In this document: positions 7,454 to 15,589 of the stretch, piece by piece
How positions within the stretch are numbered: position 1 is the first letter of the stretch
How the letters are laid out: every line of letters starts with the position of its first letter
Assembly: GCA_005787035.1 (NCBI GenBank)
Contig: SYCI01000021.1
Span: forward strand, 1-35,969
Length of the DNA stretch: 35,969 nucleotides
DNA from: Actinomycetota bacterium
Lineage (GTDB): Bacteria > Actinomycetota > Acidimicrobiia > Acidimicrobiales > Ilumatobacteraceae
Direction: 5' to 3'
Notes under the pieces: model-generated
Seen by the model: only the letters and a program-made list of their open reading frames with translations
Told to the model about the DNA's origin: nothing
Databases searched by the model: none
Program-made: the position numbers and the translations under genes

Positions 7454-9741
7454 CACACGGCTTCGCGGATCGCCTGCCACACGCGCTGTGGCGTGCACGG
7501 AAGATCGACGTGCGCCACACCGAGGTGCGACACCGCGTCGACGACCGCGTTCTGAACCGCCGGGGTCGCACCGATCGTCCCGCTCTCACCGATGCCCTTG
7601 GCGCCGAGGTCGTTCATCGGTGACGGCGTGGCGAGGTGCACGGTCGTGAAACTCGGGACCTCGGCCGCCGACGGAAACCCGTAGTCGGCGAAGTTGCCCG
7701 TGAGCGGATTGCCGTCGGTGTCGTAGATGACTTCCTCGAAAAGTGCCTGGCCGATGCCCTGTACGAGCCCGCCGTGAACCTGACCTTCGGCGAGCAGAGG
7801 ATTCACGATGTTGCCGGCGTCGTCGACCGCCACCAATTCGCGCAGCACCGTCTTGCCGGTTTCGACATCGACTTCGACGACCGCGATGTGCGCGCCACTC
7901 GGAAAGGTTCCTCCGGCCTGCGCGAAGTCACCCTCACCGTCGAGAACCTCACCATCGGCCCGCGCCGCCGACACAACATCGGTCCACGACTTCGACACCG
8001 CTGGAGTTCCGGCCACATGGAATCGACCGTCTTCGAGGACGATGTCGGCTTCGGCGGCTTCGAGAAGTCGGGCCGCGATCCGCTTGGCCTTGTCGGCCAC
8101 CACACCCGCGGCGCGCCACACGTTGGTGCCACCGAGTTGCACCGAGCGCGAACCGCCGGTGATCTCGCTGCTGCGCACGAGGTCGGTGTCGCCGTGAATC
8201 ACGGTGACGTTCTCGAACGGGATACCGAGGCGATCGGCCACGATCATCGCCCACGTGGTGCGATGACCCTGTCCGTAGGGAGTGGTTCCGGTGACCACCC
8301 GCGCCGTCGGCTCGCCGGCCGCGTTCTCCCCCACTTCGACGATGCCGAGTTCGGATCCGCCCGACATGGCCGTGATCTCCACGTAGACCGCGAGGCCGAT
8401 ACCGAGCTGCACACGATCGCCAGTCGCGCGTCGACGGGATTGCTCGGCCCGCAGGTTCGCGTAATCGGCCGCCTGCAACACGAGTTCGAGGGCACCCGGA
8501 TAGTCACCACTGTCGTAGGTGGTCCCGGTGGCGGTGGTGAACGGGAATCGATCCTTGGCGATCAGATTGCGACGGCGAACCTCGACCGGATCCATGCCGA
8601 TCTCGCGCGCGAAGAGATCGACTGCTCGTTCGATGGCGGCCGCCGCCTCGGGCCGACCCGCCCCGCGATAGGCGACCGTCGGCACGGTGTTGGTCACCAC
8701 ACCTCTCGCGCGCATCGCTGCGTTCGGGATGTCGTAGGTGCCGGTGAGCATCGCGCCGGTCATGAACGGCAGAAAGGCCCCGAAACGTGGATACGCGCCC
8801 GACTCCTGGATCACGCTCAACTCGTAGGCGAGGATCTTGCCGTCACGGGTTCCACCGATGCGCAGATCCTGGATCTGACCACGACCGTGGCCGAGGCCAT
8901 TCATGCTCTCGCTTCGCGTCTCGGTGTAGCGAACCGGTCGATCGGTCTTCCTGGCGAGCCACGGAACGAGCAGATCCTCGGGATAGAAGAACGCCTTGGC
9001 GCCGAATCCGCCACCCACGTCGGGCGTGATCACACGGATCTGCTCGGCCGGGACGCCGTAGAACGCGCTGATCTGATTGCGAATCGGATGCGCACCCTGA
9101 CACGCCTGCCAATGGGTGAGGCGGCGTACACCCGAATCATCGGGTGCTTCCCAACGACTGGCCGCCACGCGCGCTTCGAGCGGACTCGGCGCGATACGGC
9201 GATTGTGCAAGCGCGCCGACACGACCACATCACACACGGAGAAATCGACTTCGCGTCCGGCCGGCAGGTCGACGACGACGTTGCTTCCGTGTTCGGGGAA
9301 GAGCAGGGTCGACGACGCAAGCGCCTCCTCCGGATCGACGAGCACGGTCAACGGTTCGTAATCGACGATGACTTCGTTGGCGGCATCGACGGCGAGAGCA
9401 CGACTCGTTGCCACCACCGCGGCCACCAACTCACCGACGTATCGGACGACACCATCGGCGAGCGCGGGACGCTTGATGCCCGCCGGCAGAAACGGCATGT
9501 CGATCGGGACCGGACCGATGCCGTCAGCCACGAGATCGGCGTGGGTGAACACGCCATGCACACCCGGCATCGACCTCGCACTCTCGATGTCGATCGAGGA
9601 GATCCGCGCGTGGGCCATCGTCGAGCGCACGTACACGACATGGAGTGCACCGTCGAGAACGAGGTTGTCGATGAAGGTCCCGTGCCCGGTCACCAAGGCC
9701 GGGTCCTCGGTACGAACCACACGTTCACCGATCATGCCCAT
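7453..9741 (-). CDS. Xanthine dehydrogenase-family molybdopterin subunit, CoxL form II type
   Basis: Large molybdenum-binding subunit of an aerobic carbon monoxide dehydrogenase/xanthine oxidase-family hydroxylase, 762 residues. An a/b hammerhead domain (about 15-125) precedes two molybdopterin-binding domains. The loop AYRGAGR (357-363) is the form II signature; true CO dehydrogenases carry the AYxCSFR form I loop. The catalytic glutamate is Glu719 in GAKGIGESGTIG. Residues ITPDVGGGFGAK match the conserved cofactor-binding glycine stretch. The ATG follows GGGGGA. The FAD (CoxM) and iron-sulfur (CoxS) subunits are not adjacent, so they must be elsewhere or the protein uses another partner. 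The substrate cannot be predicted beyond an aldehyde or N-heterocycle. Confidence 0.9.
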   Translation of the reverse strand: MGMIGERVVRTEDPALVTGHGTFIDNLVLDGALHVVYVRSTMAHARISSIDIESARSMPGVHGVFTHADLVADGIGPVPIDMPFLPAGIKRPALADGVVRYVGELVAAVVATSRALAVDAANEVIVDYEPLTVLVDPEEALASSTLLFPEHGSNVVVDLPAGREVDFSVCDVVVSARLHNRRIAPSPLEARVAASRWEAPDDSGVRRLTHWQACQGAHPIRNQISAFYGVPAEQIRVITPDVGGGFGAKAFFYPEDLLVPWLARKTDRPVRYTETRSESMNGLGHGRGQIQDLRIGGTRDGKILAYELSVIQESGAYPRFGAFLPFMTGAMLTGTYDIPNAAMRARGVVTNTVPTVAYRGAGRPEAAAAIERAVDLFAREIGMDPVEVRRRNLIAKDRFPFTTATGTTYDSGDYPGALELVLQAADYANLRAEQSRRRATGDRVQLGIGLAVYVEITAMSGGSELGIVEVGENAAGEPTARVVTGTTPYGQGHRTTWAMIVADRLGIPFENVTVIHGDTDLVRSSEITGGSRSVQLGGTNVWRAAGVVADKAKRIAARLLEAAEADIVLEDGRFHVAGTPAVSKSWTDVVSAARADGEVLDGEGDFAQAGGTFPSGAHIAVVEVDVETGKTVLRELVAVDDAGNIVNPLLAEGQVHGGLVQGIGQALFEEVIYDTDGNPLTGNFADYGFPSAAEVPSFTTVHLATPSPMNDLGAKGIGESGTIGATPAVQNAVVDAVSHLGVAHVDLPCTPQRVWQAIREAV

Positions 9742-9792
9742 GGAAATCCCCCGTCTCGCTGAGGCCACGGCTACGAGGCCCGGCCGAACCAC

Positions 9793-9798
9793 AGCGTA
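9793..9798 (-). promoter_or_regulatory. Possible -10 of the CoxL-like gene, overlapping the opposite promoter
   Basis: On the minus strand TACGCT shares bases with the plus-strand TAGATT (9797-9802), making a possible bidirectional promoter. Transcription would begin near 9786 and give a leader of about 45 bases with its own GGGGGA site. Confidence 0.35.
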
Positions 9799-9802
9799 GA
9801 TT
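9797..9802 (+). promoter_or_regulatory. -10 element of the FrhB-like gene
   Basis: TAGATT followed by 7 bases and the ATG at 9810, the leaderless arrangement. Confidence 0.6.
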
Positions 9803-9809
9803 GGCTCGC

Positions 9810-10997
9810 ATGACGATGACCGAGCCCGCTCCCCCGAAGGCCGAACGCTGGACAGCCCAGTGGAAGGAACTCTACGAAGAGGTCGTCACGACGGGTCTGT
9901 GCACGGGCTGCGCCGGTTGCGTCGTCACGTGCCCGCACGATGTGATCGGTTACGAACACGAAGAAGGCAAGTACAAGCCTTTCCATCTCGAAGAAGAACT
10001 CGGACCGGCCAACTGCCTCCACGGCGAGAAGGGTTGCACCACCTGCACCCGCGCGTGTCCGCGATTCCGTCAGTGGGAGCCGGCCGCCGACATGCATCTG
10101 TTCGGTCGGGTCCGCGAATCCGACGAGATGGCCGGCATCTGGCGTCAGCTCCTCCTCACCCGGGCAACCGACAAGGTTCAGCACGAGAAGGGTCAGGACG
10201 GCGGCTTCGTTTCGGCGATGCTCATCTGGCTTCTCGAACACGACTACATCGAAGCGGCCATGGTGAGCGGTGTGGAGCCCGACGACGCCTGGAAGGCCAA
10301 GCCAGTCCTCGCGCGCAACAAGGAAGAAGTGATCGCCACGGCCGGTTCGCGTTACACCTACTGCGCCAACCCGCTCGCGCTCCGCGACGCCAAAGAACAG
10401 GGCCTGAGTCGACTCGCCCTCGTGGGCATGGGTTGTCAGACGTCATCGCCGCCGGTCATGTGGGATCGCAAGGCCGGCAAGGTCAGCAAGCCGTTCTTGT
10501 TCAACATCGGACTTCTGTGCTCGAAGACCTTCGACGACGCCATCTTCCCCGAACTCTTCGAGGCCAAGTACGGGCTGAAGAAGCAGGACATGGTGAAGAT
10601 GAACATCAAGGGCGTCTTCCAGATCTGGATGAAGGACGGCTCGTACCACGAGATCGATCTGAAGGAATGCCACCAATGGACCCGCCAGGGTTGCAAGAGC
10701 TGCCCCGATTTCGCGGCCGAGCACTCCGACATCGCCACCGGTGGTATCGGCAAGGACAACGACTGGACCCTCACGATCGTGCGCACCGAACTCGGTGAAG
10801 AAGTCATCGAGCGCATGATCAAGGACGGAGTGATCGAAGCCCGTCCGGCTCAAGAGGACGAGGTCGCCATGAAGCTTCTGCGCACTCTCTCGATCGTGAG
10901 TCGTCGCCGGTGGCCCGAATGGGCCGACAAGGCGGTGTCGGTCGGTGTTCCGCCGCCCAAGAAGAAGGCCGACGGCGCCGCGCCCGCCGCGCACTGA
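9810..10997 (+). CDS. Coenzyme F420 hydrogenase/dehydrogenase beta-subunit-like protein (FrhB family)
   Basis: Iron-sulfur flavoprotein of 395 residues related to FrhB, which moves electrons between iron-sulfur clusters, FAD and F420. The N terminus has two ferredoxin-type sets: Cys31, 34, 37 and 41 (CTGCAGCVVTCP) and Cys69, 76, 79 and 83 (CLHGEKGCTTCTRACP). The FrhB N-domain includes KGQDGGFVSAML and GMGCQTSS; the C-domain ends with GCKSCPDFAAEHSDIATGG, a further cluster-type motif. The ATG follows a leaderless -10. An in-frame TTG three codons upstream would lie on the -10 and is rejected. No hydrogenase or formate dehydrogenase partner is adjacent, so the redox partner is unknown. Confidence 0.85.
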   Translation: MTMTEPAPPKAERWTAQWKELYEEVVTTGLCTGCAGCVVTCPHDVIGYEHEEGKYKPFHLEEELGPANCLHGEKGCTTCTRACPRFRQWEPAADMHLFGRVRESDEMAGIWRQLLLTRATDKVQHEKGQDGGFVSAMLIWLLEHDYIEAAMVSGVEPDDAWKAKPVLARNKEEVIATAGSRYTYCANPLALRDAKEQGLSRLALVGMGCQTSSPPVMWDRKAGKVSKPFLFNIGLLCSKTFDDAIFPELFEAKYGLKKQDMVKMNIKGVFQIWMKDGSYHEIDLKECHQWTRQGCKSCPDFAAEHSDIATGGIGKDNDWTLTIVRTELGEEVIERMIKDGVIEARPAQEDEVAMKLLRTLSIVSRRRWPEWADKAVSVGVPPPKKKADGAAPAAH

Positions 10998-11019
10998 CCA
11001 CGCCCCCGGCGGGTCGTGG

Positions 11020-11025
11020 CATGAT
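11020..11025 (+). promoter_or_regulatory. Possible -10 of the esterase gene
   Basis: CATGAT followed by 7 bases and the ATG at 11033. The first base departs from TANNNT. It supports the second ATG as the start over the one at 11021. Confidence 0.35.
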
Positions 11026-11032
11026 CATCGTC

Positions 11033-11947
11033 ATGCCGCTTCATCCGCAGACCGCAACGATCCTCACCACCCTCGAACAACTCGGCGCGCCGGCGATCGA
11101 GTCGCAAGAGGCCAGCGTCGCCCGCGCCGGATTCGCGGCCATGGTCATGCCGTCGTCGGAGATCGTGCACGAGGTACGCGATCTCGATGCCGACGGTGTG
11201 CGGGTTCGCCTGTACCGCCCGAACGAACGTCGCGATCTCGGCGTGCTCGTGTACTTCCACGGTGGTGGTTGGGTGGTGGGCGACCTCGAAAGTCACGATG
11301 ACGTCTGCCGCAAACTGGCCAATCAGATGGGCCACGCCGTGGTGTCGGTGGATTATCGCCTGGCGCCCGAGCATCCCTTTCCGGCGCCGCTCACCGACAG
11401 TGTGAACGCACTGCGGTGGGTGCACGCGAATGCCGCGACCTTAGGCATCGATCCGCAACGCATCGCCGTGGGCGGCGACTCGGCGGGCGGCAACCTCGCG
11501 GCCGTGGTCGCCCAGTTGCAGCCGGTGCCGCTTCGGCACCAGATGCTCATCTATCCGGTGACCGATGCCCGACGTGGTTCGCAGAGCTACCGCGACAACG
11601 CGAGCGGCTATCGACTCACCGCAGCCGCCATGAAGTGGTTCTGCGACCACTACCTGAGTGGTGAGCACGGTTCGGAGGCCGATCCGCGCGTCTCGCCACT
11701 GTGTGCCGACGACGCGATTCTCGCCGCCACTCCTCCCGCGCTCGTGATCACCGCCGAGTACGACCCGCTACGCGACGAAGGTGAGGACTACGCACGTCGT
11801 CTGATCGACAACGGCGTACCGTGCACCCTCACGCGCTACTACGGTCAGATCCACGGCTTCTTCTCGATGAGTGCCCTGTGCGACGACGGCGGACAGGCGA
11901 TCGCCCAAGCCGCCTTCGCCGTGAAGCAGGCCTTCGAACGTCAGTAG
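11033..11947 (+). CDS. Alpha/beta-hydrolase, hormone-sensitive-lipase-type esterase
   Basis: Esterase or lipase of the bacterial HSL family (family IV), 304 residues. The oxyanion-hole motif HGGGW is at 76-80, the nucleophile is Ser150 in GGDSAGGN, and the rest of the triad is Asp244 (EYDPLRDEG) and His274 (QIHGFF). A cap of about 50 residues precedes the hydrolase fold. It probably hydrolyses short- to medium-chain acyl esters; the natural substrate is unknown. The start at 11033 fits a leaderless promoter. An ATG at 11021 would add only MIIV. The 3' end overlaps the convergent uracil-DNA glycosylase gene by 7 bases. Confidence 0.9.
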   Translation: MPLHPQTATILTTLEQLGAPAIESQEASVARAGFAAMVMPSSEIVHEVRDLDADGVRVRLYRPNERRDLGVLVYFHGGGWVVGDLESHDDVCRKLANQMGHAVVSVDYRLAPEHPFPAPLTDSVNALRWVHANAATLGIDPQRIAVGGDSAGGNLAAVVAQLQPVPLRHQMLIYPVTDARRGSQSYRDNASGYRLTAAAMKWFCDHYLSGEHGSEADPRVSPLCADDAILAATPPALVITAEYDPLRDEGEDYARRLIDNGVPCTLTRYYGQIHGFFSMSALCDDGGQAIAQAAFAVKQAFERQ

Positions 11948-12639
11948 GACGCGAGCTCGGCGGCGCGTCGGAACACCGCGTCGAGCATCGGTTCGGTGAG
12001 TCGACCCGTGAAGGTGTTCTGCTGACTCGGGTGGAACGATCCGATCACGACCACGCCACTCCCGGTCTCGACTTCCACGCCGTGCGTGAACTTCGGTCGC
12101 GGCTTCACCGCGAACTCGGTACACGCCGCCTCGTAGGCGAACGCGCCCAAACAAACCACCACCCGTAACGAACGCAGGGCTTCCATCTCGCGCCGCAGGA
12201 ACGGCCGACAGTGGTCGCGTTCGGACGTTTCGGGTTTGTTGTCGGGTGGAGCGCACTTCACGACCGACGTGACCCACGCCCCCGTCAGGGTGAGTCCGTC
12301 ACCGATGTGAGTGGACTCCGGCTGATTCGCGAAGCCGGCTCGATTCATGGCGCGATACAACCAGTCGCCACTGCGATCACCGGTGAACACACGCCCGGTG
12401 CGATTGGCGCCGTGCGCAGCCGGCGCGAGTCCCCACACCATCACCCCGGCCGACGGATCACCGAAGCCCGGAATCGGCCGACCCCAGTACGTCTGATCGC
12501 GATACGACGCCCGCTTCTCGGTGGCCATTCGCTCGCGCCATTCGACGAGTCGCGGGCATCGACGACAATCGCACACCTCGTCGTGTACGACGGCCAACAT
12601 CCGCGATCGTGGCCGAGGAGGACGAGACGCTGACGGCAT
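11941..12639 (-). CDS. Uracil-DNA glycosylase, family 5 (UdgB-like)
   Basis: DNA repair enzyme that removes uracil and other deaminated bases, 232 residues. Motif A is GLAPAAHGANRTGRVFTGD, the family 5 form in which the usual catalytic acid of motif A is absent. The C-terminal motif is HPSQQNTFTGRLT. Cysteines in CDCRRC (23, 25 and 28), CAPPDNKP and CRPFLRRE are placed to hold the 4Fe-4S cluster of family 4/5 enzymes. The ATG at 12639 begins a family-like N terminus. The open frame continues to 13197, but that part is antisense to the phosphatase gene and is rejected. Divergent from the phosphatase operon. Confidence 0.9.
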   Translation of the reverse strand: MPSASRPPRPRSRMLAVVHDEVCDCRRCPRLVEWRERMATEKRASYRDQTYWGRPIPGFGDPSAGVMVWGLAPAAHGANRTGRVFTGDRSGDWLYRAMNRAGFANQPESTHIGDGLTLTGAWVTSVVKCAPPDNKPETSERDHCRPFLRREMEALRSLRVVVCLGAFAYEAACTEFAVKPRPKFTHGVEVETGSGVVVIGSFHPSQQNTFTGRLTEPMLDAVFRRAAELASY

Positions 12640-12647
12640 GCCACCAC

Positions 12648-12653
12648 TAGGTT
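12648..12653 (+). promoter_or_regulatory. -10 element of the phosphatase/DUF3090 operon
   Basis: TAGGTT followed by 10 bases and the ATG at 12664, giving a leader of only about three bases. Confidence 0.4.
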
Positions 12654-12663
12654 GGCATCCGTC

Positions 12664-13311
12664 ATGGCCACCAAGAAACCTGCCCCCGACGCGACACTCG
12701 TGTTGTTCGTGCGCCACGGTCAGACCCCGACCACGGGCAAGGTCCTCCCCGGACGGGCCACCGGACTCCACCTGTCGGATGCCGGTCGCCAACAAGCCGA
12801 GCGGGCCGCCGAACGACTCAAAGTGCTCACCAAGGTCGACGCCGTCTACGCATCTCCGCTCGAAAGAGCCAAGGAGACCGCGGCCCCGATCGCCAAGGCC
12901 CTCGGTCTGCGTACGTCGATCGACAAGGGTCTGCTCGAATGCGACTTCGGCGACTGGACCGGTGCCGAACTCAAGAAGCTCGTGAAGAAGCCCGAATGGT
13001 CGACGGTGCAGCGCGCACCTTCCACCTTCCGCTTCCCCAATGGCGAGAGCTTCACCGAGATGCAGACCCGCATGGTCGGCGCGGTAGATCGACTCCGAGC
13101 CGCCCATCGTGGTGGCGTCGTGGTGTGCGTTTCGCACGCCGATCCGATCAAGGCGGTGCTCGCGCACGCCATGGGAACCCACCTCGACCTCTTCCAACGC
13201 ATCGTCGTGAGCACGTGCTCGGTTTCGGCCGTGGCCTACACCGGTGCCGGGCCCATCGTTCTCACCGTGAACTCGACCGGCGGCTCACTCGCCGAACTCC
13301 GCCCGAGTTGA
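12664..13311 (+). CDS. Histidine phosphatase, MSMEG_4193-type phosphomutase-like protein
   Basis: Histidine phosphatase-superfamily protein of 215 residues. Catalytic RHG is at 17-19 (FVRHGQT), the conserved Glu/Arg region is ASPLERAKETA, and the second catalytic histidine is in CVSHADPIKAVLAHAMG. In actinobacteria this subfamily (MSMEG_4193 type) is typically encoded beside DUF3090 and SCO1664-type genes, exactly as here. The reaction is unproven. The ATG at 12664 lies three codons after an in-frame TTG that overlaps the -10. First gene of a four-gene operon (gap to DUF3090 18 bases). Confidence 0.88.
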   Translation: MATKKPAPDATLVLFVRHGQTPTTGKVLPGRATGLHLSDAGRQQAERAAERLKVLTKVDAVYASPLERAKETAAPIAKALGLRTSIDKGLLECDFGDWTGAELKKLVKKPEWSTVQRAPSTFRFPNGESFTEMQTRMVGAVDRLRAAHRGGVVVCVSHADPIKAVLAHAMGTHLDLFQRIVVSTCSVSAVAYTGAGPIVLTVNSTGGSLAELRPS

Positions 13312-13329
13312 ATCGCCGGTGAACCACCC

Positions 13330-13839
13330 ATGAGCGACGACATCAATCTCGAACGAGTCGATGTGTTCACCACGGGCGCGGTGGGCGTCCCCGGACATCG
13401 CACCTTCTTCCTTCAGGCTCGAGTCGACGCGCAAGTCGTGTCGGTGCGATGCGAGAAGCAACAAGCCGCCGCCATCGCGCTCTACCTCCGACGGGCACTC
13501 GCCCATCTTCCGATCATCGAAGGCAACGTGTTCCGCGAGCCGATGGCGCTCGTCGAACCCGACCACGAAGAATTCGTCCTCGGTTCGGTCGGACTCGAGT
13601 TCAACAAGAGTGCCGACCGTTTCACACTCGTGTTACGCGAATTCGATCCGCCCGGCGAAGACGAAGAAGTCGACGAAGACGACGTCGAGGGGCCGTCGGT
13701 TCGCATCTCGATCTCACGCGCGCAAGCCCTCGCGTTCTGCGACCAGACCGATCGCGTCGTGGCCGCCGGCCGACCCGATTGCGAGTACTGCAAGCGACCG
13801 GTCGATTCCGAAGGTCATTTCTGTCCCCGGATGAACTGA
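13330..13839 (+). CDS. DUF3090 family protein
   Basis: A 169-residue actinobacterial protein of unknown function. The body is beta-rich; a very acidic linker (DPPGEDEEVDEDDVEG) separates it from the C-terminal part. The end carries Cys151, Cys154 and Cys165 in CEYC and GHFCPRMN, a rubredoxin/zinc-knuckle-like motif that is the hallmark of the family. The conserved position between the phosphatase and the SCO1664-type kinase-like protein suggests that the three act together. No enzymatic motif is visible. Confidence 0.9.
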   Translation: MSDDINLERVDVFTTGAVGVPGHRTFFLQARVDAQVVSVRCEKQQAAAIALYLRRALAHLPIIEGNVFREPMALVEPDHEEFVLGSVGLEFNKSADRFTLVLREFDPPGEDEEVDEDDVEGPSVRISISRAQALAFCDQTDRVVAAGRPDCEYCKRPVDSEGHFCPRMN

Positions 13840-13841
13840 AC

Positions 13842-14534
13842 GTGTCGCCTCTCGAATTGCTCGCGACCGGTGAGATCGAGGTCGAGGGCCGCATGCCCTA
13901 CAGCAGCAACGCGACCTTCCTCGTCTCGCTCACATCGGGTGATCACTCGGGCAAGGCGATCTACAAACCGCTTCGGGGTGAACGACCGCTGTGGGATTTC
14001 CCGTCCGGACTCTTCCGACGCGAAGTCGCCGCCTACCGGTTGTCGCAGGCGATGGAGATCGACGTCGTCCCTCCGACCATCGAACGCGACGGACCTTATG
14101 GTCCGGGCTCGCTCCAGTGGTTCATCGAAGCCGACTTCGCCGAGCACTACTTCACGCTCTTCGAAGGTCGACCCGAATTGCACGACCAGTTCCGACGCAT
14201 CGCCGCCTTCGATGTGGTGGCCAACAACACCGACCGCAAGAGCGGGCACTGCCTGATCGACTCCGACGACCACATCTGGGCCATCGACAACGGCCTCTGC
14301 TTCTCCGCCGACTTCAAGCTCCGGACCGTGATCTGGGAGTTCGGTGGCGAACCCATCCCAGCCGATCTTCTCGCCACGATTCGTCGCGTCGCCGAGAATC
14401 CACCGGTGGCCGTGGCGAGTCTGCTCGACTCGGACGAAGTGGAATCGATGATCGAGCGCGCGTCTCTGCTGTCGGAGTCGGGAGTGTTCCCGATCGACTC
14501 GACGGGTCACCGCTATCCGTGGCCGATGGTCTGA
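13842..14534 (+). CDS. SCO1664 family protein, PI3/PI4-kinase-like fold
   Basis: A 230-residue protein of the actinobacterial SCO1664 family, which resembles phosphatidylinositol 3/4-kinases in its catalytic region. Readable motifs: IYKPLRGERPLWDFPSG with a likely ATP-contacting lysine, REVAAYRLSQAM, the catalytic-loop-like VVANNTDRKSGHCLI and the metal-binding-like WAIDNGLCF. Kinase activity is inference. The GTG start lies 2 bases after the DUF3090 stop; an overlapping frame reads on upstream through DUF3090 but has no family similarity there. The gene is followed after one base by the unknown protein. Confidence 0.85.
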   Translation: MSPLELLATGEIEVEGRMPYSSNATFLVSLTSGDHSGKAIYKPLRGERPLWDFPSGLFRREVAAYRLSQAMEIDVVPPTIERDGPYGPGSLQWFIEADFAEHYFTLFEGRPELHDQFRRIAAFDVVANNTDRKSGHCLIDSDDHIWAIDNGLCFSADFKLRTVIWEFGGEPIPADLLATIRRVAENPPVAVASLLDSDEVESMIERASLLSESGVFPIDSTGHRYPWPMV

Positions 14535-14535
14535 C

Positions 14536-15582
14536 ATGGACCACCCCGTCGACGACGACGAACTCGACCGATCGATCGCCCGCGCCGATCTCGACGACCT
14601 CGTACGTCTGGTCGACACGCGCACGTCGCAACGCGACTGGGAGGGCCTCTTCCGATTACGTCAGCGCGCGCGTTCGGCCATCCTGACCGGACGTCAACTC
14701 TGGCCGGCGGCCACGCTCGCCGAGCACCGACTCGCGCTGTACGCGGATGCCACTTGGGCGAGTCGGGTCCTCGACGAAGAGAGCGGGCGATTCGCCATCG
14801 GTCCGCTCACCGAGGTGATCGCCCAGAACCACACGTGGTCGGAGTTGAGTCCGCACCTGCCCGACGGTCCCCGGCGGGCCTTCGTGGCCTACGAGCGGGC
14901 GATCCTCGGCGATGACATCGCCGAGGCGATCGACGAAGTTCTCGACATACCCGTACAACCCACCGACTGGGAACCCACGTACGCGCGGGCGCGCTATCAC
15001 GATTTCGGCATCGAAGCCCCGAGCCCACTCGATGGCCTGAACCTCGACTGGCGCGAGATCGACGAGGTCGCCGACTTCGAACACGTCGACGACCCGTGGG
15101 TCGACCGCGCGTTGCACGATCTCGTGGAACCCTGGACCACGTCGTCGAACGGCCGGGCCGAATCGGTGGTCGTCGCCGGTGCCATCGACGACGCCATCCA
15201 CGCCCTCGGGGTGCGCCGCGGTCGCGTGGCGCCGATCGATGCGTCCCTCGCCATGGCGTGGCTCGCATGGTGTGGCGCATCGGGCGGTGCGCACGGCCGT
15301 CGGCGCGGCGCGGCAACCGGACGCTTCGGTGCCTGGTGGATGCTCGCCGCCATAGGTGGGCTCACCGACGAGTGGGACGAATTACGAGAAACCGGCGACC
15401 TTCACGACGAGATCGGATCGGTACTCGTGAACACGCAGTGGTGGTGCTTCGACGACGGCGACCGATCGGCCGCGTACCAACTGAGCTTGGCGGCAAGTGT
15501 TTACGATGACGACCCGGAAAGCGAAAGTGCGACACCGATCGGTGTCGCACTGCTCGCTCGGGATCACCCGAGCCTCGGTTGA
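14536..15582 (+). CDS. Conserved-looking protein of unknown function, last gene of the DUF3090 operon
   Basis: A 348-residue acidic, mostly helical protein that I do not recognise. It has no signal peptide and no clear membrane segment. Tryptophans are frequent (for example AMAWLAWCGASGG and TGRFGAWWMLAAIGG, about residues 236-275). The N-terminal half reads like helical repeats (ADLDDLVRLVDTRTSQRDWEGLFRLRQRAR). The ATG starts one base after the SCO1664-type stop, so translation is probably coupled and a shared function with that gene is likely. DUF6183-like proteins are one family worth comparing. The 3' end encodes a 26-bp palindrome. Confidence 0.8.
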   Translation: MDHPVDDDELDRSIARADLDDLVRLVDTRTSQRDWEGLFRLRQRARSAILTGRQLWPAATLAEHRLALYADATWASRVLDEESGRFAIGPLTEVIAQNHTWSELSPHLPDGPRRAFVAYERAILGDDIAEAIDEVLDIPVQPTDWEPTYARARYHDFGIEAPSPLDGLNLDWREIDEVADFEHVDDPWVDRALHDLVEPWTTSSNGRAESVVVAGAIDDAIHALGVRRGRVAPIDASLAMAWLAWCGASGGAHGRRRGAATGRFGAWWMLAAIGGLTDEWDELRETGDLHDEIGSVLVNTQWWCFDDGDRSAAYQLSLAASVYDDDPESESATPIGVALLARDHPSLG

Positions 15583-15584
15583 GG
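15526..15584. terminator. 26-bp perfect palindrome plus two further hairpins at a convergent gene junction
   Basis: Three hairpins are packed into the last 57 bases of the plus-strand gene. First is a perfect 26-bp palindrome (15526-15551, arm AGTGCGACACCGA). Next is GCTCGGG-ATCA-CCCGAGC (15556-15573, 7-bp stem). Last is CCTC-GGTT-GAGG (15573-15584) across the stop codon. The convergent etfA gene stops at 15590. A bidirectional terminator embedded in coding sequence is the simplest reading; a protein-binding site is the alternative. Confidence 0.6.
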
Positions 15585-15589
15585 TCTGG

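Noticed and set aside
7453-9741. True aerobic CO dehydrogenase
   Set aside because: The active-site loop is AYRGAGR (form II), not AYxCSFR, and the other two subunits are absent.
7636-9762. 708-codon plus-strand frame opposite the CoxL-like gene
   Set aside because: Antisense artefact. The minus strand encodes a complete molybdenum hydroxylase with all key motifs.
12640-13197. Upstream extension of the uracil-DNA glycosylase frame to 13197
   Set aside because: Lies antisense to the histidine phosphatase and has no family similarity. The conserved protein starts at 12639.
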